This document shows, piece by piece, positions 8,840 to 17,151 of a stretch of DNA of 64,000 nt; the first letter of the stretch is position 1; every line of letters begins with the position of its first letter. The stretch comes from CALBZH01 sp964538515 (GTDB taxonomy: Bacteria; Desulfobacterota; Syntrophobacteria; Syntrophobacterales; Syntrophobacteraceae): positions 37,873 through 101,872 of the forward strand of contig CAZIEW010000006.1 of NCBI GenBank assembly GCA_964538515.1, in the 5' to 3' direction. The translations under genes were made by a program, and so were the position numbers. Under the pieces are notes generated by a model, which saw only the letters and a list, made by a program, of their open reading frames with translations, made no database searches and had not been told where the DNA came from.

Positions 8840-9175
8840 TCACGGAGTCGAAACCGGGGGCTTGGCTGCCGGCTTCTGCGTCCGCGAGCCACCCCGTCTT
8901 GTGCAGAGCTCCCCTTGGGTCAGGAATCCATCCTTGTTGGCGTCGCGCGCCGTGAAGGTCTGATCCACCCGTGGGTCCGGCTTGTCCACGATCGCCTTGA
9001 ATTCGTCCAGGCTGACCTTGTCATCCCCGTTGGCGTCCAGGGAATCGAATTTCTCCTCGCACCGTTCCATTTGGATTGGGATCAATGCCTTCTGAGACTT
9101 GGCGAAGGAGAACGAGCTTCCTCCAGCCAGGACAAGCGTCATGACCAACAAACCGAAAGTCCATCGTTTCTTCAT
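8840..9175 (-). CDS. Periplasmic EF-hand (calmodulin-like) protein
   Basis: 111 residues from ATG 9175 (MKKRWTFGLLVMTLVLAGG, signal peptide), with GTGGGGGTGG upstream. Two canonical EF-hand loops are present: DANGDDKVSLDE (about residues 47-58) and DANKDGFLTQGE (about 81-92), each with D/N at positions 1, 3 and 5 and E at 12. Ca2+ binding outside the cytoplasm is expected. The tail is basic and Pro-rich (TQKPAAKPP). An open frame continues upstream of 9175, but its composition does not look like protein. Confidence 0.85.
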   Translation of the reverse strand: MKKRWTFGLLVMTLVLAGGSSFSFAKSQKALIPIQMERCEEKFDSLDANGDDKVSLDEFKAIVDKPDPRVDQTFTARDANKDGFLTQGELCTRRGGSRTQKPAAKPPVSTP

Positions 9176-9309
9176 GGTCCACCCCCACGCAATAAAGCGT
9201 CCAAGCAACGGCCCGCGAGGCCGCCGAGCGACACGATGCTTCATCGGGCAACGCGGCAGCGAAAAGCGATGCCATCCTGATCGATGGGGCTCGTCCGTGC
9301 TGCCCTGGC

Positions 9310-9921
9310 CTAATCCGAAAGACGCTCCTTCTCTCCCACTTCCAGCAGCCCCACTTCCGCGTGCCGCAGCCGCGCCACGAGCTCGAGCGGGCTCAGCGAG
9401 CATCCATCCACAAGGACCGTCTCGCACGAATCCCAAAATCCGGACGCCCGCGACTCGAAGAAGTCCGCCAGCACGTCCCCTCTCACCCGAATCCCGCAGG
9501 CCAGCAAGGGAGGCCCCACCTCCGATGCGACGAGATTGAAGAGCTTTACCGTGATCTCCCCGCAACCGGACGCCGCTGGAGTCCTTCCCTCCCGGTGAGA
9601 AATCCCGCTTCTCAAGCATGAATAATAACCACCTCGACGCATAGTCGCACCAACCAGGCCTGGCATTGCCGCGGAGAGGGCCAAAACGCAGCCGTCATGG
9701 ACTTTCCCGGTATCCAGATCGTCCACGGGCCTTCCGTCGAGAAAAACACTTTGAATGACCTGGTCAATGAATTCCGGGCTCAATCCGAGGGGACCAGTCA
9801 GGAAAGCCCGGATGCTCCCGCATTCGGGCACGCTCACCAAGAACCCCGACTGAAGCAGCAGCGAAAAGCCGGGAGTGCGACCGTGGGCAAACGTCAAGCG
9901 GATCTTCAACACCTTTGTCAT
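9310..9921 (-). CDS. Hypothetical protein, possibly beta-grasp-like N-terminus
   Basis: 203 residues from ATG 9921 (MTKVLKIRLTFAHGRTPG), preceded by AAAGGGTGTGAG. The first 110 residues have the order of a ubiquitin/MoaD-like beta-grasp fold: a strand, a helix-prone IDQVIQSVFLDGRPVDDLD, then VHDGCVLALSAAMPGLVGATMRRGG. That ending contains a Gly-Gly but is internal, not C-terminal. The second half (LVDGCSLSPLELVARLRHA) is unclassified. Cytoplasmic, with no signal peptide. Fold assignment is a guess from sequence feel; function unknown. Confidence 0.65.
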   Translation of the reverse strand: MTKVLKIRLTFAHGRTPGFSLLLQSGFLVSVPECGSIRAFLTGPLGLSPEFIDQVIQSVFLDGRPVDDLDTGKVHDGCVLALSAAMPGLVGATMRRGGYYSCLRSGISHREGRTPAASGCGEITVKLFNLVASEVGPPLLACGIRVRGDVLADFFESRASGFWDSCETVLVDGCSLSPLELVARLRHAEVGLLEVGEKERLSD

Positions 9922-10058
9922 GAGCTCACACCCTTTCATCCCATCGTCCCATGAGCCAATCAAACTCGACTCATGAGTGGGGCGCCCGCCTCCGCATCGC
10001 GGCCTCAAGGCGCTCCAGTGAGAACGACCTGTTCCCTCATTCCCTGCTGAATGTTATC

Positions 10059-10079
10059 TTGCTTAAGCTCGAAGCAAGA
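10059..10079. promoter_or_regulatory. Inverted repeat upstream of the YHS-domain gene (possible operator)
   Basis: CTTGCTT (10059-10065) and AAGCAAG (10073-10079) form a perfect 7-bp inverted repeat with a 7-base centre, 36 bases before the start at 10116. The position fits an operator for a dimeric metal sensor, or the 5' leader of the mRNA. No regulator gene is adjacent. Confidence 0.35.
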
Positions 10080-10115
10080 CAAACTCAACGTATCAGAAAA
10101 CAAAGGAGCTTTGTT

Positions 10116-10388
10116 ATGAAGCAGAAGGCTGGTTTCTTGTTTTCGCTCCTATTCACACTGGCTCTAGCTTGCACTCTCTCTTTTGCCACAGGGAGTCCAC
10201 CTGGCGATTCCAAGCAAACCAGGTGCCCTGTCATGGCCGGAAAAATAGACAAGACGATCTATGCTGATTACCAAGGAAAGCGCGTTTACTTTTGCTGCTC
10301 ATCCTGTCTTGATGAGTTCAAGAAGGACCCGGATAAGTACATGAAAGAAATGCGGGAGAAGGGAATCACGCCTGACAGCACGCCTTAG
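10116..10388 (+). CDS. Secreted YHS-domain metal-binding protein
   Basis: 90 residues from ATG 10116 with an ideal AAAGGAG site. The signal peptide (MKQKAGFLFSLLFTLALACT) is followed by a YHS-like domain: RCPVMAGKIDKTIYADYQGK, then VYFCCSSCLDEFKKDPDKYM. The cysteines in RCPV and FCCSSC are those expected to bind a soft metal such as copper. The gene converges on cusA and overlaps its 3' end by 23 bp. A copper-scavenging or copper-delivery role beside the efflux operon is inferred. Confidence 0.87.
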   Translation: MKQKAGFLFSLLFTLALACTLSFATGSPPGDSKQTRCPVMAGKIDKTIYADYQGKRVYFCCSSCLDEFKKDPDKYMKEMREKGITPDSTP

Positions 10389-13300
10389 TGCTGTTCCGCT
10401 TCACGTGGAAATGCCAGCGCCAGACTTCGTAGATGGCCGGATACACGAGCAGCTCCATGAGGAAGGATGTCAGGATCCCTCCCACCATGGGAGCGGCGAT
10501 TCGTTTCATCACGTCCGACCCCGCGCCGATGGACCACATGATGGGAACGAGCCCCATGAACGTGACGGCCACGGTCATGAATTTGGGCCGCAGCCGCTTG
10601 ACCGCGCCTTCCTCGATGGCATGCCGCAGGTCTTCCTTGGTCTTCATTTTGCCCTGGTCGCGCATGGAGTAGTAAGCAAGGTCGAGATAGAGAAGCATGA
10701 ACACACCGGTTTCGGCATCCACTCCCAAGAGGGCGATCAACCCCACCCAAACGGCAATGCTCATGTTGTAGTCGAGGAAGTAGAGCAGCCAGACCGCTCC
10801 GACGGCGGAAAAAGGAACGGCCAGGAAGATGATGAGGGTCTTCGCCGCGGAGCCCGTGTTGAAATGGATCAGCAGGAAGATGATAAAGAGCGTGATGGGC
10901 AGGATGACCCACAGCTTCTCCCTGACGCGAAGCATGTATTCGTACTGGCCGCTCCAGGCGAGCGTGGTGCCCTCGGGGAGCTGCACCTGCCGACGGACCG
11001 CCTCCTTGGCCTCGTTCACGTAGCGCCCGATATCCCGGCCGGCGATGTCCACGAACACATAGCCGGCTAGCCGTCCATTCTCGTCCCGGATCATCCCGGG
11101 CCCGGACCGGAGCTTGATGTCGGCAAGCTGGGCCATGGGGACCTGGGCTCCGTCCATGGCCGTGACCAACGTACGCTGGAGACGGTCGACGGTGCTCCTG
11201 AAATCGCGCATATACCGGATGTTGACCGGATAGCGCTCGCGCCCCTCCACCGTCGTCGTGACATTTTCACCTCCAATGGCTGAGGTGATGACCATCTGGA
11301 CCTGGGCGATGGAGAGACCGTAGCGAGCCAAGGCCTCGCGCTTCAAATCAAAATCCAGAAAATACCCACCCGCCGTTCGCTCCGCAAAAACGCTCGAGGT
11401 TCCGGGCACATCCTTCAGCACGGCCTCGATCTGCTGCCCAACTCGTTGAATCGCATCCAGGTCCGATCCCAGGACCTTGATACCGATGGGCGTACGCACC
11501 CCCGTCGAATTCATATCGATCCGCGCCTTGATCGGCATCGTCCACGAATTGACAACGCCGGGGATCTGCATGACCTCGTTCAGCCCACCGGGTCCGTAGA
11601 TGAGATCCTGGGTGCTCCTGTGGTCGGGCCATACGCGGCGCAGAATGTTCTGGAGCCAGTCTGGAGCCCAGTCGGAATACCAGCGTCCGACCTTGGGCCA
11701 TTCGGACTGGGGCTTGAGAAGAATGACCGTCTCCATCATGGAGAACGGCGCCGGATCGGTTGCCGTCTCGGCGCGCCCCGCCTTGCCGTGAACCCGCTCC
11801 ACCTCCGGAAACGACTTCAGGATCTTGTCCTGGAGCTGCAGCAGTTGCTGCGCCTCGGTCACGGAGATGCCCGGCACCGTCGTGGGCATGTACAACAGGG
11901 ACCCCTCGTCGAGGGGGGGCATGAATTCCGAGCCGAGTCTGGAATACGGGTAGTAGCTGACCGCGACCAGCGCGATGGCGATCAAGATCGTGGCATATTG
12001 ATGCCTCAGCACAAGCTCGACCATCGGGTGGTAGATTCGCATGAGCGAACGGCTGATGGGGTGCTTTTCTTCGCTGTGGATCTTCCCGACCAGAACGGCG
12101 TTCACAAGGGACGCCGCCCACTGAGGCCGAAAACGAAAGGGATCCATGCGGGTAAACAGAAGCCGGATGGCCGGGTCGAGCGTGATAGCGAGCACCGCCG
12201 CGATGGCCATGGAGAAGTTCTTGGTGAACGCAAGCGGCTTGAACAGGCGTCCTTCCTGGGATTCCAGCGCAAAGACCGGCATGAACGAGACCGAGATCAC
12301 AAGCAGCGCGAAAAAGCTTGGGCCTCCGACCTCCTTCACGGCTGCCACCACCACATCTTTGAAATCACCGCGCCGTCCCCCCGCATCCCAATGCTCCAAC
12401 TTCTTGTGCGTCTGCTCCACAACCACGATGGCAGCGTCCACCATGGCCCCGATGGCGATCGCGATGCCGCCGAGCGACATGATGTTCGCCGTGATCTTCA
12501 TGCCGTACATGGGGACAAAGGCAATCATCACGGCAATGGGAATCGTGAGGATCGGGATGATCGCGCTCGGAATGTGCCAGAGGAAGATGAGAATCACGAG
12601 GCTCACGATGAGGAGCTCTTCCATGAGCGTGTGCTTAAGGGTGTCGATGGAGCGATCGATGAGGTCCGAACGGTCGTAAGTCGTCACGACCTTCACGCCC
12701 TTGGGGAGATTCGGGGCAATCTCGTCCAGTCGAGCCTTGACCCGCTCGATGACTTTGAGGGCATTCTCGCGGTAGCGCATAATCACGATGCCACCCGCGG
12801 TCTCCCCCTCCCCGTCCAGCTCCCCGATTCCGCGTCGGATATCGGGCCCCAGCACAACCCTTCCCAAGTGCTTCACGAGAATCGGGGTGCCGGAGTCGGG
12901 ATTGAGCCCCACGACCGTATTCTCCACGTCCGCAACCGACCGGATGTAGCCCCGGCCCCGGATCATGTATTCCCGCCCCGAAAACTCGACCAGCCGCCCT
13001 CCGACATCATTGTTTCCCTGGCGGATCGCTTCGGTGATCTTCTCGATGGAAACTCGGTAAGCGCTCAGGGCGTTCGGATCGACGTTCACCTGGTACTGCC
13101 GGACAAACCCTCCGATGGGCGCGACTTCCGCAACCCCGGGAACCGCCTGGAGCTCATAGCGCAAGAACCAGTCCTGGAGGGAGCGGAGATCCGCCAAATT
13201 GCGTGTCCCGGTGGTGTCGACGAGCGCATATTGAAACACCCATCCAATGGCCGTCTCGTCCTTGCCCAGCTCCACCTGCACACCCTGGGGCAAACGCGGC

Positions 13301-13650
13301 AGGATATTGCTCAGGTATTCGACGATGCGCGAACGGGCCCAGTAAATGTCCGTGCCGTCTTCAAAAATGATGGTGACGAAGGAATAGCCAAAATCGGAAA
13401 AACCGCGGATGTCTTTCACCATCGGCACGCCCAGCAGCGCCGAAATGATGGGATAGGTGACCTGGTCCTCCATAATGTCGGGGCTTCGGTCCCACCGCGA
13501 GTAGACGATCACCTGGGTGTCTGAAAGGTCCGGGATGGCATCGAGCGTGATGCTCCTCATCGCATGGATGCCCGAGAGCACCGACATCCCGACAACAAGA
13601 AGCACGATGAACCGGTTGTGGGCGCAAAAATCGATGATCCTGTCGATCAT
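10366..13650 (-). CDS. cusA: Heavy-metal efflux RND permease, CusA-type
   Basis: 1094 residues from ATG 13650 (MIDRIIDFCAHNRF) with GAGGGAG upstream. Full-length HME-RND protein: a first transmembrane helix, the large porter domain (PDLSDTQVIVYSRW at the start), transmembrane bundles on each side and a second porter half. The TM4 motif reads GGIAIAIGAMVDAAIVVVE, which matches the monovalent Cu+/Ag+ exporter CusA better than the DFGxxxDG form of divalent-metal exporters. It forms an inner-membrane trimer that pumps metal through CusB and CusC. Last gene of a cusC-cusB-cusA transcript, 46 bp after cusB. The exact metal is inferred. Confidence 0.93.
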   Translation of the reverse strand: MIDRIIDFCAHNRFIVLLVVGMSVLSGIHAMRSITLDAIPDLSDTQVIVYSRWDRSPDIMEDQVTYPIISALLGVPMVKDIRGFSDFGYSFVTIIFEDGTDIYWARSRIVEYLSNILPRLPQGVQVELGKDETAIGWVFQYALVDTTGTRNLADLRSLQDWFLRYELQAVPGVAEVAPIGGFVRQYQVNVDPNALSAYRVSIEKITEAIRQGNNDVGGRLVEFSGREYMIRGRGYIRSVADVENTVVGLNPDSGTPILVKHLGRVVLGPDIRRGIGELDGEGETAGGIVIMRYRENALKVIERVKARLDEIAPNLPKGVKVVTTYDRSDLIDRSIDTLKHTLMEELLIVSLVILIFLWHIPSAIIPILTIPIAVMIAFVPMYGMKITANIMSLGGIAIAIGAMVDAAIVVVEQTHKKLEHWDAGGRRGDFKDVVVAAVKEVGGPSFFALLVISVSFMPVFALESQEGRLFKPLAFTKNFSMAIAAVLAITLDPAIRLLFTRMDPFRFRPQWAASLVNAVLVGKIHSEEKHPISRSLMRIYHPMVELVLRHQYATILIAIALVAVSYYPYSRLGSEFMPPLDEGSLLYMPTTVPGISVTEAQQLLQLQDKILKSFPEVERVHGKAGRAETATDPAPFSMMETVILLKPQSEWPKVGRWYSDWAPDWLQNILRRVWPDHRSTQDLIYGPGGLNEVMQIPGVVNSWTMPIKARIDMNSTGVRTPIGIKVLGSDLDAIQRVGQQIEAVLKDVPGTSSVFAERTAGGYFLDFDLKREALARYGLSIAQVQMVITSAIGGENVTTTVEGRERYPVNIRYMRDFRSTVDRLQRTLVTAMDGAQVPMAQLADIKLRSGPGMIRDENGRLAGYVFVDIAGRDIGRYVNEAKEAVRRQVQLPEGTTLAWSGQYEYMLRVREKLWVILPITLFIIFLLIHFNTGSAAKTLIIFLAVPFSAVGAVWLLYFLDYNMSIAVWVGLIALLGVDAETGVFMLLYLDLAYYSMRDQGKMKTKEDLRHAIEEGAVKRLRPKFMTVAVTFMGLVPIMWSIGAGSDVMKRIAAPMVGGILTSFLMELLVYPAIYEVWRWHFHVKRNSTKACCQA

Positions 13651-13696
13651 TCCCGCGGGCTCCCTCGCCGGACGCTCGTGACCGGCCCGGCCTGGC

Positions 13697-15271
13697 TCAT
13701 GGATGCGAATGACCCGCATGCTCCTGTGAAGGCAGCGGGCTGGAAGCTGACGGGAGCCCACTCTTCCGACCCTCCATGGAAGCACCCATTCCGCCCATCT
13801 CCCCCCCGCCCATGGGACCACCTGTCATGCTCTTGAAAGCGGCCTTGAGCTGGCTCTCGGAATCAAGGAGAAAATTCCCCGACGTGACAACATGCTCTCC
13901 CCTTTTCACACCGCCGAGCACGATGAATCGATCCCCCACCTGCGCACCCAGCTCGACCTTCCTGGGCTCGAAATAGCCGTCAGGGAGAGCAACGAACACA
14001 ATCTGCTCCATGCCCGAGTCGAGCACCGCCTCCTTGGGCACGGACAAATTCGACCCATGATCCACGTGGATTTCAACGTTGGCGTACATGTCGGGCTTCA
14101 GCTCGAAGCCCGGATTGGGAAATTCCAGCCGGACCTTCAAGGTACGCGTGGTCTTGTCCAGGTCCGGGTAAATGTAGCTTACCTTCCCCTGGAATCGCTT
14201 CCCGGGGTTATAGGTAAGACGCATGACGGCCCCCTGCCCCATTTTGACCATGGGCACCTCGTACTCATACACGTCGGCCAGAACCCAGATGGATGACAGG
14301 TCCGCCACGGTGTACAGCTCTGTCTCCGGTGTGATGCGCTGACCGGCGAAAACATTCTTCGTGACCACGAACCCGCCAACGGGCGAAGCAATCGTCAGCG
14401 CCCTCGTCGGAACGCCCTTCTTTTCAATCTCTCTGATTTGAGCGTCGGAAATGTCCCAAAGCTTCAAGCGCTGCCGTGTGGCCTCGTAAAGCGAATTCGC
14501 CCCAGATGCGACTTCTTCGAACGGGCTGCCCCCCAGCACATCCTTGGATTTCCTGGCGATGATCAGCTCGCGCTGCGTCGAGAAGAGCTGAGGGCTGTAA
14601 ACCGAGACGAGCGGCTCGCCCTTCTTCACGAGGGTACCCGCGAAGTCGACGAAAGCCTGCTCGACCCACCCCTCGAACTTGGTCTGAACGCGCGAGATCG
14701 TCGTCTCATTGTAAACGAGGCGCCCCACGGCCCGGATCGTACTCGAGAGTGGTCCATGGGTCACTTCGGTCGTCTGTATGCCGATCAACTGCTGTTTCTG
14801 GAGGCTGAGCTTGACCTTGCCTGCGCTGACGCCCTCGGCCTCCCCGGGCTCTTCCATCTTCTCCAGGCTCATGTTGCAGATGGGGCATGTCCCCGGCTTG
14901 TCCGACTGAATCTGGGGATGCATGGGGCAGTAGTAGATCACCTTTCCGGAAGCCGCCTGCTTCGATGCGGCGGGGCCCTTCCCAGACTCCATCTTCTCCA
15001 GGCTCATGTTGCAAATGGGACAGGTCCCCGGCTTGTCCGACTGAATCTGAGGATGCATGGGGCAGTAGTAAACCACCCCGGTCTTGCTCTCCGTTTCATC
15101 CGAAAACAGCCTCCCCAGCTTTGAGCTCTGGAGCGCATCCCGGTGGAAATAGCCCACCGCGGCGAGCCCCACGGCCAAGACCAGACAGAACAGAAGTATC
15201 CACCTGGCTCCCCCGCGATCCGACCACGTCAGATCCCGGATGTCCTGCGTCCGGGCATCTCTACCAGGCAT
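13697..15271 (-). CDS. cusB: RND efflux periplasmic adaptor, CusB-type, with two heavy-metal-binding domains
   Basis: 524 residues from ATG 15271 with AAAGGAA upstream. One N-terminal transmembrane anchor (WILLFCLVLAVGLAAVGYF) precedes two tandem, nearly identical heavy-metal-binding domains (each YYCPMHPQIQSDKPGTCPIC followed by NMSLEKME), at about residues 68-95 and 113-140. The normal adaptor architecture follows: a beta-barrel, a lipoyl hairpin (WVEQAFVDFAGTLVKKGEPL) and a membrane-proximal domain. Most family members carry zero or one such domain. The C-terminus is Gly/Met-rich (GGPMGGGEMGGMGASMEG) and may also bind metal. It connects CusA to CusC in the periplasm. Confidence 0.93.
   Translation of the reverse strand: MPGRDARTQDIRDLTWSDRGGARWILLFCLVLAVGLAAVGYFHRDALQSSKLGRLFSDETESKTGVVYYCPMHPQIQSDKPGTCPICNMSLEKMESGKGPAASKQAASGKVIYYCPMHPQIQSDKPGTCPICNMSLEKMEEPGEAEGVSAGKVKLSLQKQQLIGIQTTEVTHGPLSSTIRAVGRLVYNETTISRVQTKFEGWVEQAFVDFAGTLVKKGEPLVSVYSPQLFSTQRELIIARKSKDVLGGSPFEEVASGANSLYEATRQRLKLWDISDAQIREIEKKGVPTRALTIASPVGGFVVTKNVFAGQRITPETELYTVADLSSIWVLADVYEYEVPMVKMGQGAVMRLTYNPGKRFQGKVSYIYPDLDKTTRTLKVRLEFPNPGFELKPDMYANVEIHVDHGSNLSVPKEAVLDSGMEQIVFVALPDGYFEPRKVELGAQVGDRFIVLGGVKRGEHVVTSGNFLLDSESQLKAAFKSMTGGPMGGGEMGGMGASMEGRKSGLPSASSPLPSQEHAGHSHP
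14854..15070. repeat. 82-bp tandem repeat inside cusB (duplicated metal-binding domain)
   Basis: Bases 14854-14935 and 14989-15070 are near-identical over 82 bp with a period of 135 bp, so the duplication keeps the reading frame. Most differences are single bases and several are silent. This indicates a fairly recent in-frame duplication of the metal-binding domain exon-like segment. Confidence 0.88.
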
Positions 15272-15282
15272 TCGGATTCCTT

Positions 15283-16611
15283 TCAGTTGATGAGCTCCAT
15301 GCCCAGTGCGGGCTCCAGTTTTGCCAGAGCCTTGTGGTATTCCGTCAGCGACTCGTAGTATTTGAGCTCATAGTCGAGGAGCGTCGCGAGGCTGTCGATG
15401 AGTGAGAGAAAGTCGCCCGACCCCACCTGGTAGGCGGCGAATGCCGAGTCCAGAGCGATTTTGGCCTGCGGGATAACGGCCGACCCATACAACTGAGCCA
15501 GTCGGTGGGAGGTGGTGGCGACCGTGTAAGCGTCGCGAACCGTGTAGGCGATCGTCGATGCAAGGTTCTCTCGGGCTCGCTGTGCGCTGATGAGGTCGAG
15601 CTTTGCCCCATCCAGATTCGGTCCTTGCTTCCGCCAAAAATAGATGGGAAGCTTCGCCTTCGCCATGATCCCGTACATTTCCTTGCTGTTGCTCCGGTCC
15701 ACGTAGGTGAGCCCCAGAGAAAAATCCGGGTAGAATTCCTTCCGGGCCAGGTCGACGGCGTGCTGACTTCGGTCGATGGCCTTATCCTGCGTCTTCAGTT
15801 TGGCTGAATTCTGCTGTGCCGTCTGGATCATTTTCTCCAGGTCCTCGGTCATCTCAACCTTGCTCAGCGGACTTGGCTTCCCCAAGGGCTCTCCCACGGG
15901 CCTGAGCAAAAGGCTGTTGATGAGGGCTTCCACCACGCTGCGGCGTTGCCCCAGGACGGTCTGGCGGTCCAGGAGCTTCGACAGCTCGACTTGGGCCTTG
16001 GTCACCTCCTGCTGACTCCCCTCGCCGACCCGATATTTCGACTCCGCCACCTGGGTGAAGCTTCGGAGGAGTCCCCTGTCCTTCTCGAGGATCTCGATGG
16101 ACTTGTCGATCAGGAGGTAATCGAGATAGGCGGCCTTCAGGTCCGCAACCAGCTCTCTGCGAGTCTGCTCGGACACCCACTCCTCGGCCTCGGCTTCCGA
16201 CTGCGCGATCTTTCCCCTCAGACCAAGCTTACCCGGAAAAGGGATCTCCTGCTCGATGCTGTAAAACCGACCGGATGAAGGATCGCCGGTTTGTAGGTCC
16301 GGCGGGAGGATGTCTCCCATGGTTTGGAAGGTGAATACAGGGTCAGGAAGCGTCTTTGCCGCGCTGATGACGGCTTTCTTGGCTGCCGCCGTCTTTTGGG
16401 CCGCCTGCAGAGCCGGATTGCGCTCGTGCATTTCACGGATGAGGTCGCCCAGCGTGACGGTGTCTTGGAGGCTCGACTCCTGTCGCGCTGCTTCACGAGC
16501 CACCACCGGGGATCGCGAAACCGACCCCTTTGCCAAGGCCACCCCGGAGAGCGCCAGACACAGCGCACCGCACGCAAGGCCGAGCCAACCATGGAAACCC
16601 AGGGATTTCAC
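15283..16611 (-). CDS. cusC: TolC-like outer-membrane efflux protein, CusC-type
   Basis: 442 residues from GTG 16611 (VKSLGFHGWLGLACG), chosen for the very strong GAGGGAGGAGGGAG before it. The signal peptide is followed by the two-repeat TolC/OEP fold: long amphipathic helices (IREMHERNPALQAAQKTAAA; VAESKYRVGEGSQQEVTKAQ) and the second half (FAAYQVGSGDFLSLIDSLAT) with the characteristic YxVGxGxxxxxxxxA/S pattern in each. It forms the trimeric outer-membrane duct for CusBA. First gene of the efflux operon; the cusB start follows its stop by 11 bp. Confidence 0.9.
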   Translation of the reverse strand: MKSLGFHGWLGLACGALCLALSGVALAKGSVSRSPVVAREAARQESSLQDTVTLGDLIREMHERNPALQAAQKTAAAKKAVISAAKTLPDPVFTFQTMGDILPPDLQTGDPSSGRFYSIEQEIPFPGKLGLRGKIAQSEAEAEEWVSEQTRRELVADLKAAYLDYLLIDKSIEILEKDRGLLRSFTQVAESKYRVGEGSQQEVTKAQVELSKLLDRQTVLGQRRSVVEALINSLLLRPVGEPLGKPSPLSKVEMTEDLEKMIQTAQQNSAKLKTQDKAIDRSQHAVDLARKEFYPDFSLGLTYVDRSNSKEMYGIMAKAKLPIYFWRKQGPNLDGAKLDLISAQRARENLASTIAYTVRDAYTVATTSHRLAQLYGSAVIPQAKIALDSAFAAYQVGSGDFLSLIDSLATLLDYELKYYESLTEYHKALAKLEPALGMELIN

Positions 16612-16694
16612 AGGACTCCCTCCTCCCTCGAGCGAGCTGGCCACGTATCAAGGCCAATTCGAGAGTACGTCATTGGACCCGGCACAGACAACAA

Positions 16695-16722
16695 TGCATA
16701 CTGGATGCGTGATAGAAGTCAA
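16695..16722 (-). promoter_or_regulatory. Candidate sigma-70-type promoter of the cus operon
   Basis: On the minus strand TTGACT (16722-16717) is followed after 16 bases by TATGCA (16700-16695), about 85 bases before the cusC start. The -35 match is 5 of 6 and the -10 match is moderate. It is the best candidate in the 189-bp gap between cusC and the J-like gene. Confidence 0.45.
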
Positions 16723-16800
16723 GGATCTTTATGAAATCGTGGTACTATCCGACCGATCGCCGATGCGCACCGGAATCAAAGTCTATTTCCAGACCCTGGC

Positions 16801-17151
16801 TCACCTACCGGATCGTTTCTGACCGGATGGCTCAGGCTTCCACAAGGCATCACGCAACGCGAGGGCCCGGATCTCCCGCAGCGCTTCGTCGATTCGGTCG
16901 TCGGGGGCGGACGGCGCGAAGGAGAGCATGTCAGGGTCGAGCTTCTCCTCTTCAAGAGACGGAGAGAGCAGTCTTTCCAGCATGGCCGGCAACGAGGTCA
17001 GCTGTCGGTAGCTGTCGTCGATGAGCCGGAACTTGTCGGGTTGAAATTCGGGCGGGTAACGCCGCACCAGACGCTGGTAGGCCTTTTCGATGGTCTCGTC
17101 TGGGGCGTCGACCGGCAGATTCAAGTTCCGAAGCGCTTCTTCGCGCGTCAT
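16801..17151 (-). CDS. J-domain-like protein lacking the HPD motif
   Basis: 116 residues. Residues 5-50 (EALRNLNLPVDAPDETIEKA, then YQRLVRRYPPEFQPDKFRLI) have the helix II / loop / helix III layout of a J domain, but the loop that should read HPD is YPPE. Without HPD, stimulation of Hsp70 ATPase by the normal route is not expected; it could be a J-like regulator or docking protein. The rest is acidic, then basic. Its ATG overlaps the stop of the upstream gene by 4 bp (ATGA), so it is last in the GrpE-Hsp70 operon. Assignment rests on pattern and context. Confidence 0.7.
   Translation of the reverse strand: MTREEALRNLNLPVDAPDETIEKAYQRLVRRYPPEFQPDKFRLIDDSYRQLTSLPAMLERLLSPSLEEEKLDPDMLSFAPSAPDDRIDEALREIRALALRDALWKPEPSGQKRSGR

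Noticed and set aside
8840..9619. Longer version of the EF-hand gene starting at 9619
   Set aside because: The extra N-terminal sequence is Arg/Gly-rich shadow coding, while ATG 9175 is followed by a clear signal peptide.
11446..13524. 692-codon open frame antisense to cusA
   Set aside because: Composition (Arg/His/Asp-rich, no domain) is that of a shadow frame in GC-rich DNA; the opposite strand encodes a full RND permease.
14854..15070. CRISPR-like direct repeat pair
   Set aside because: Only two long in-frame copies inside a coding region, with a coding spacer; it is a domain duplication.
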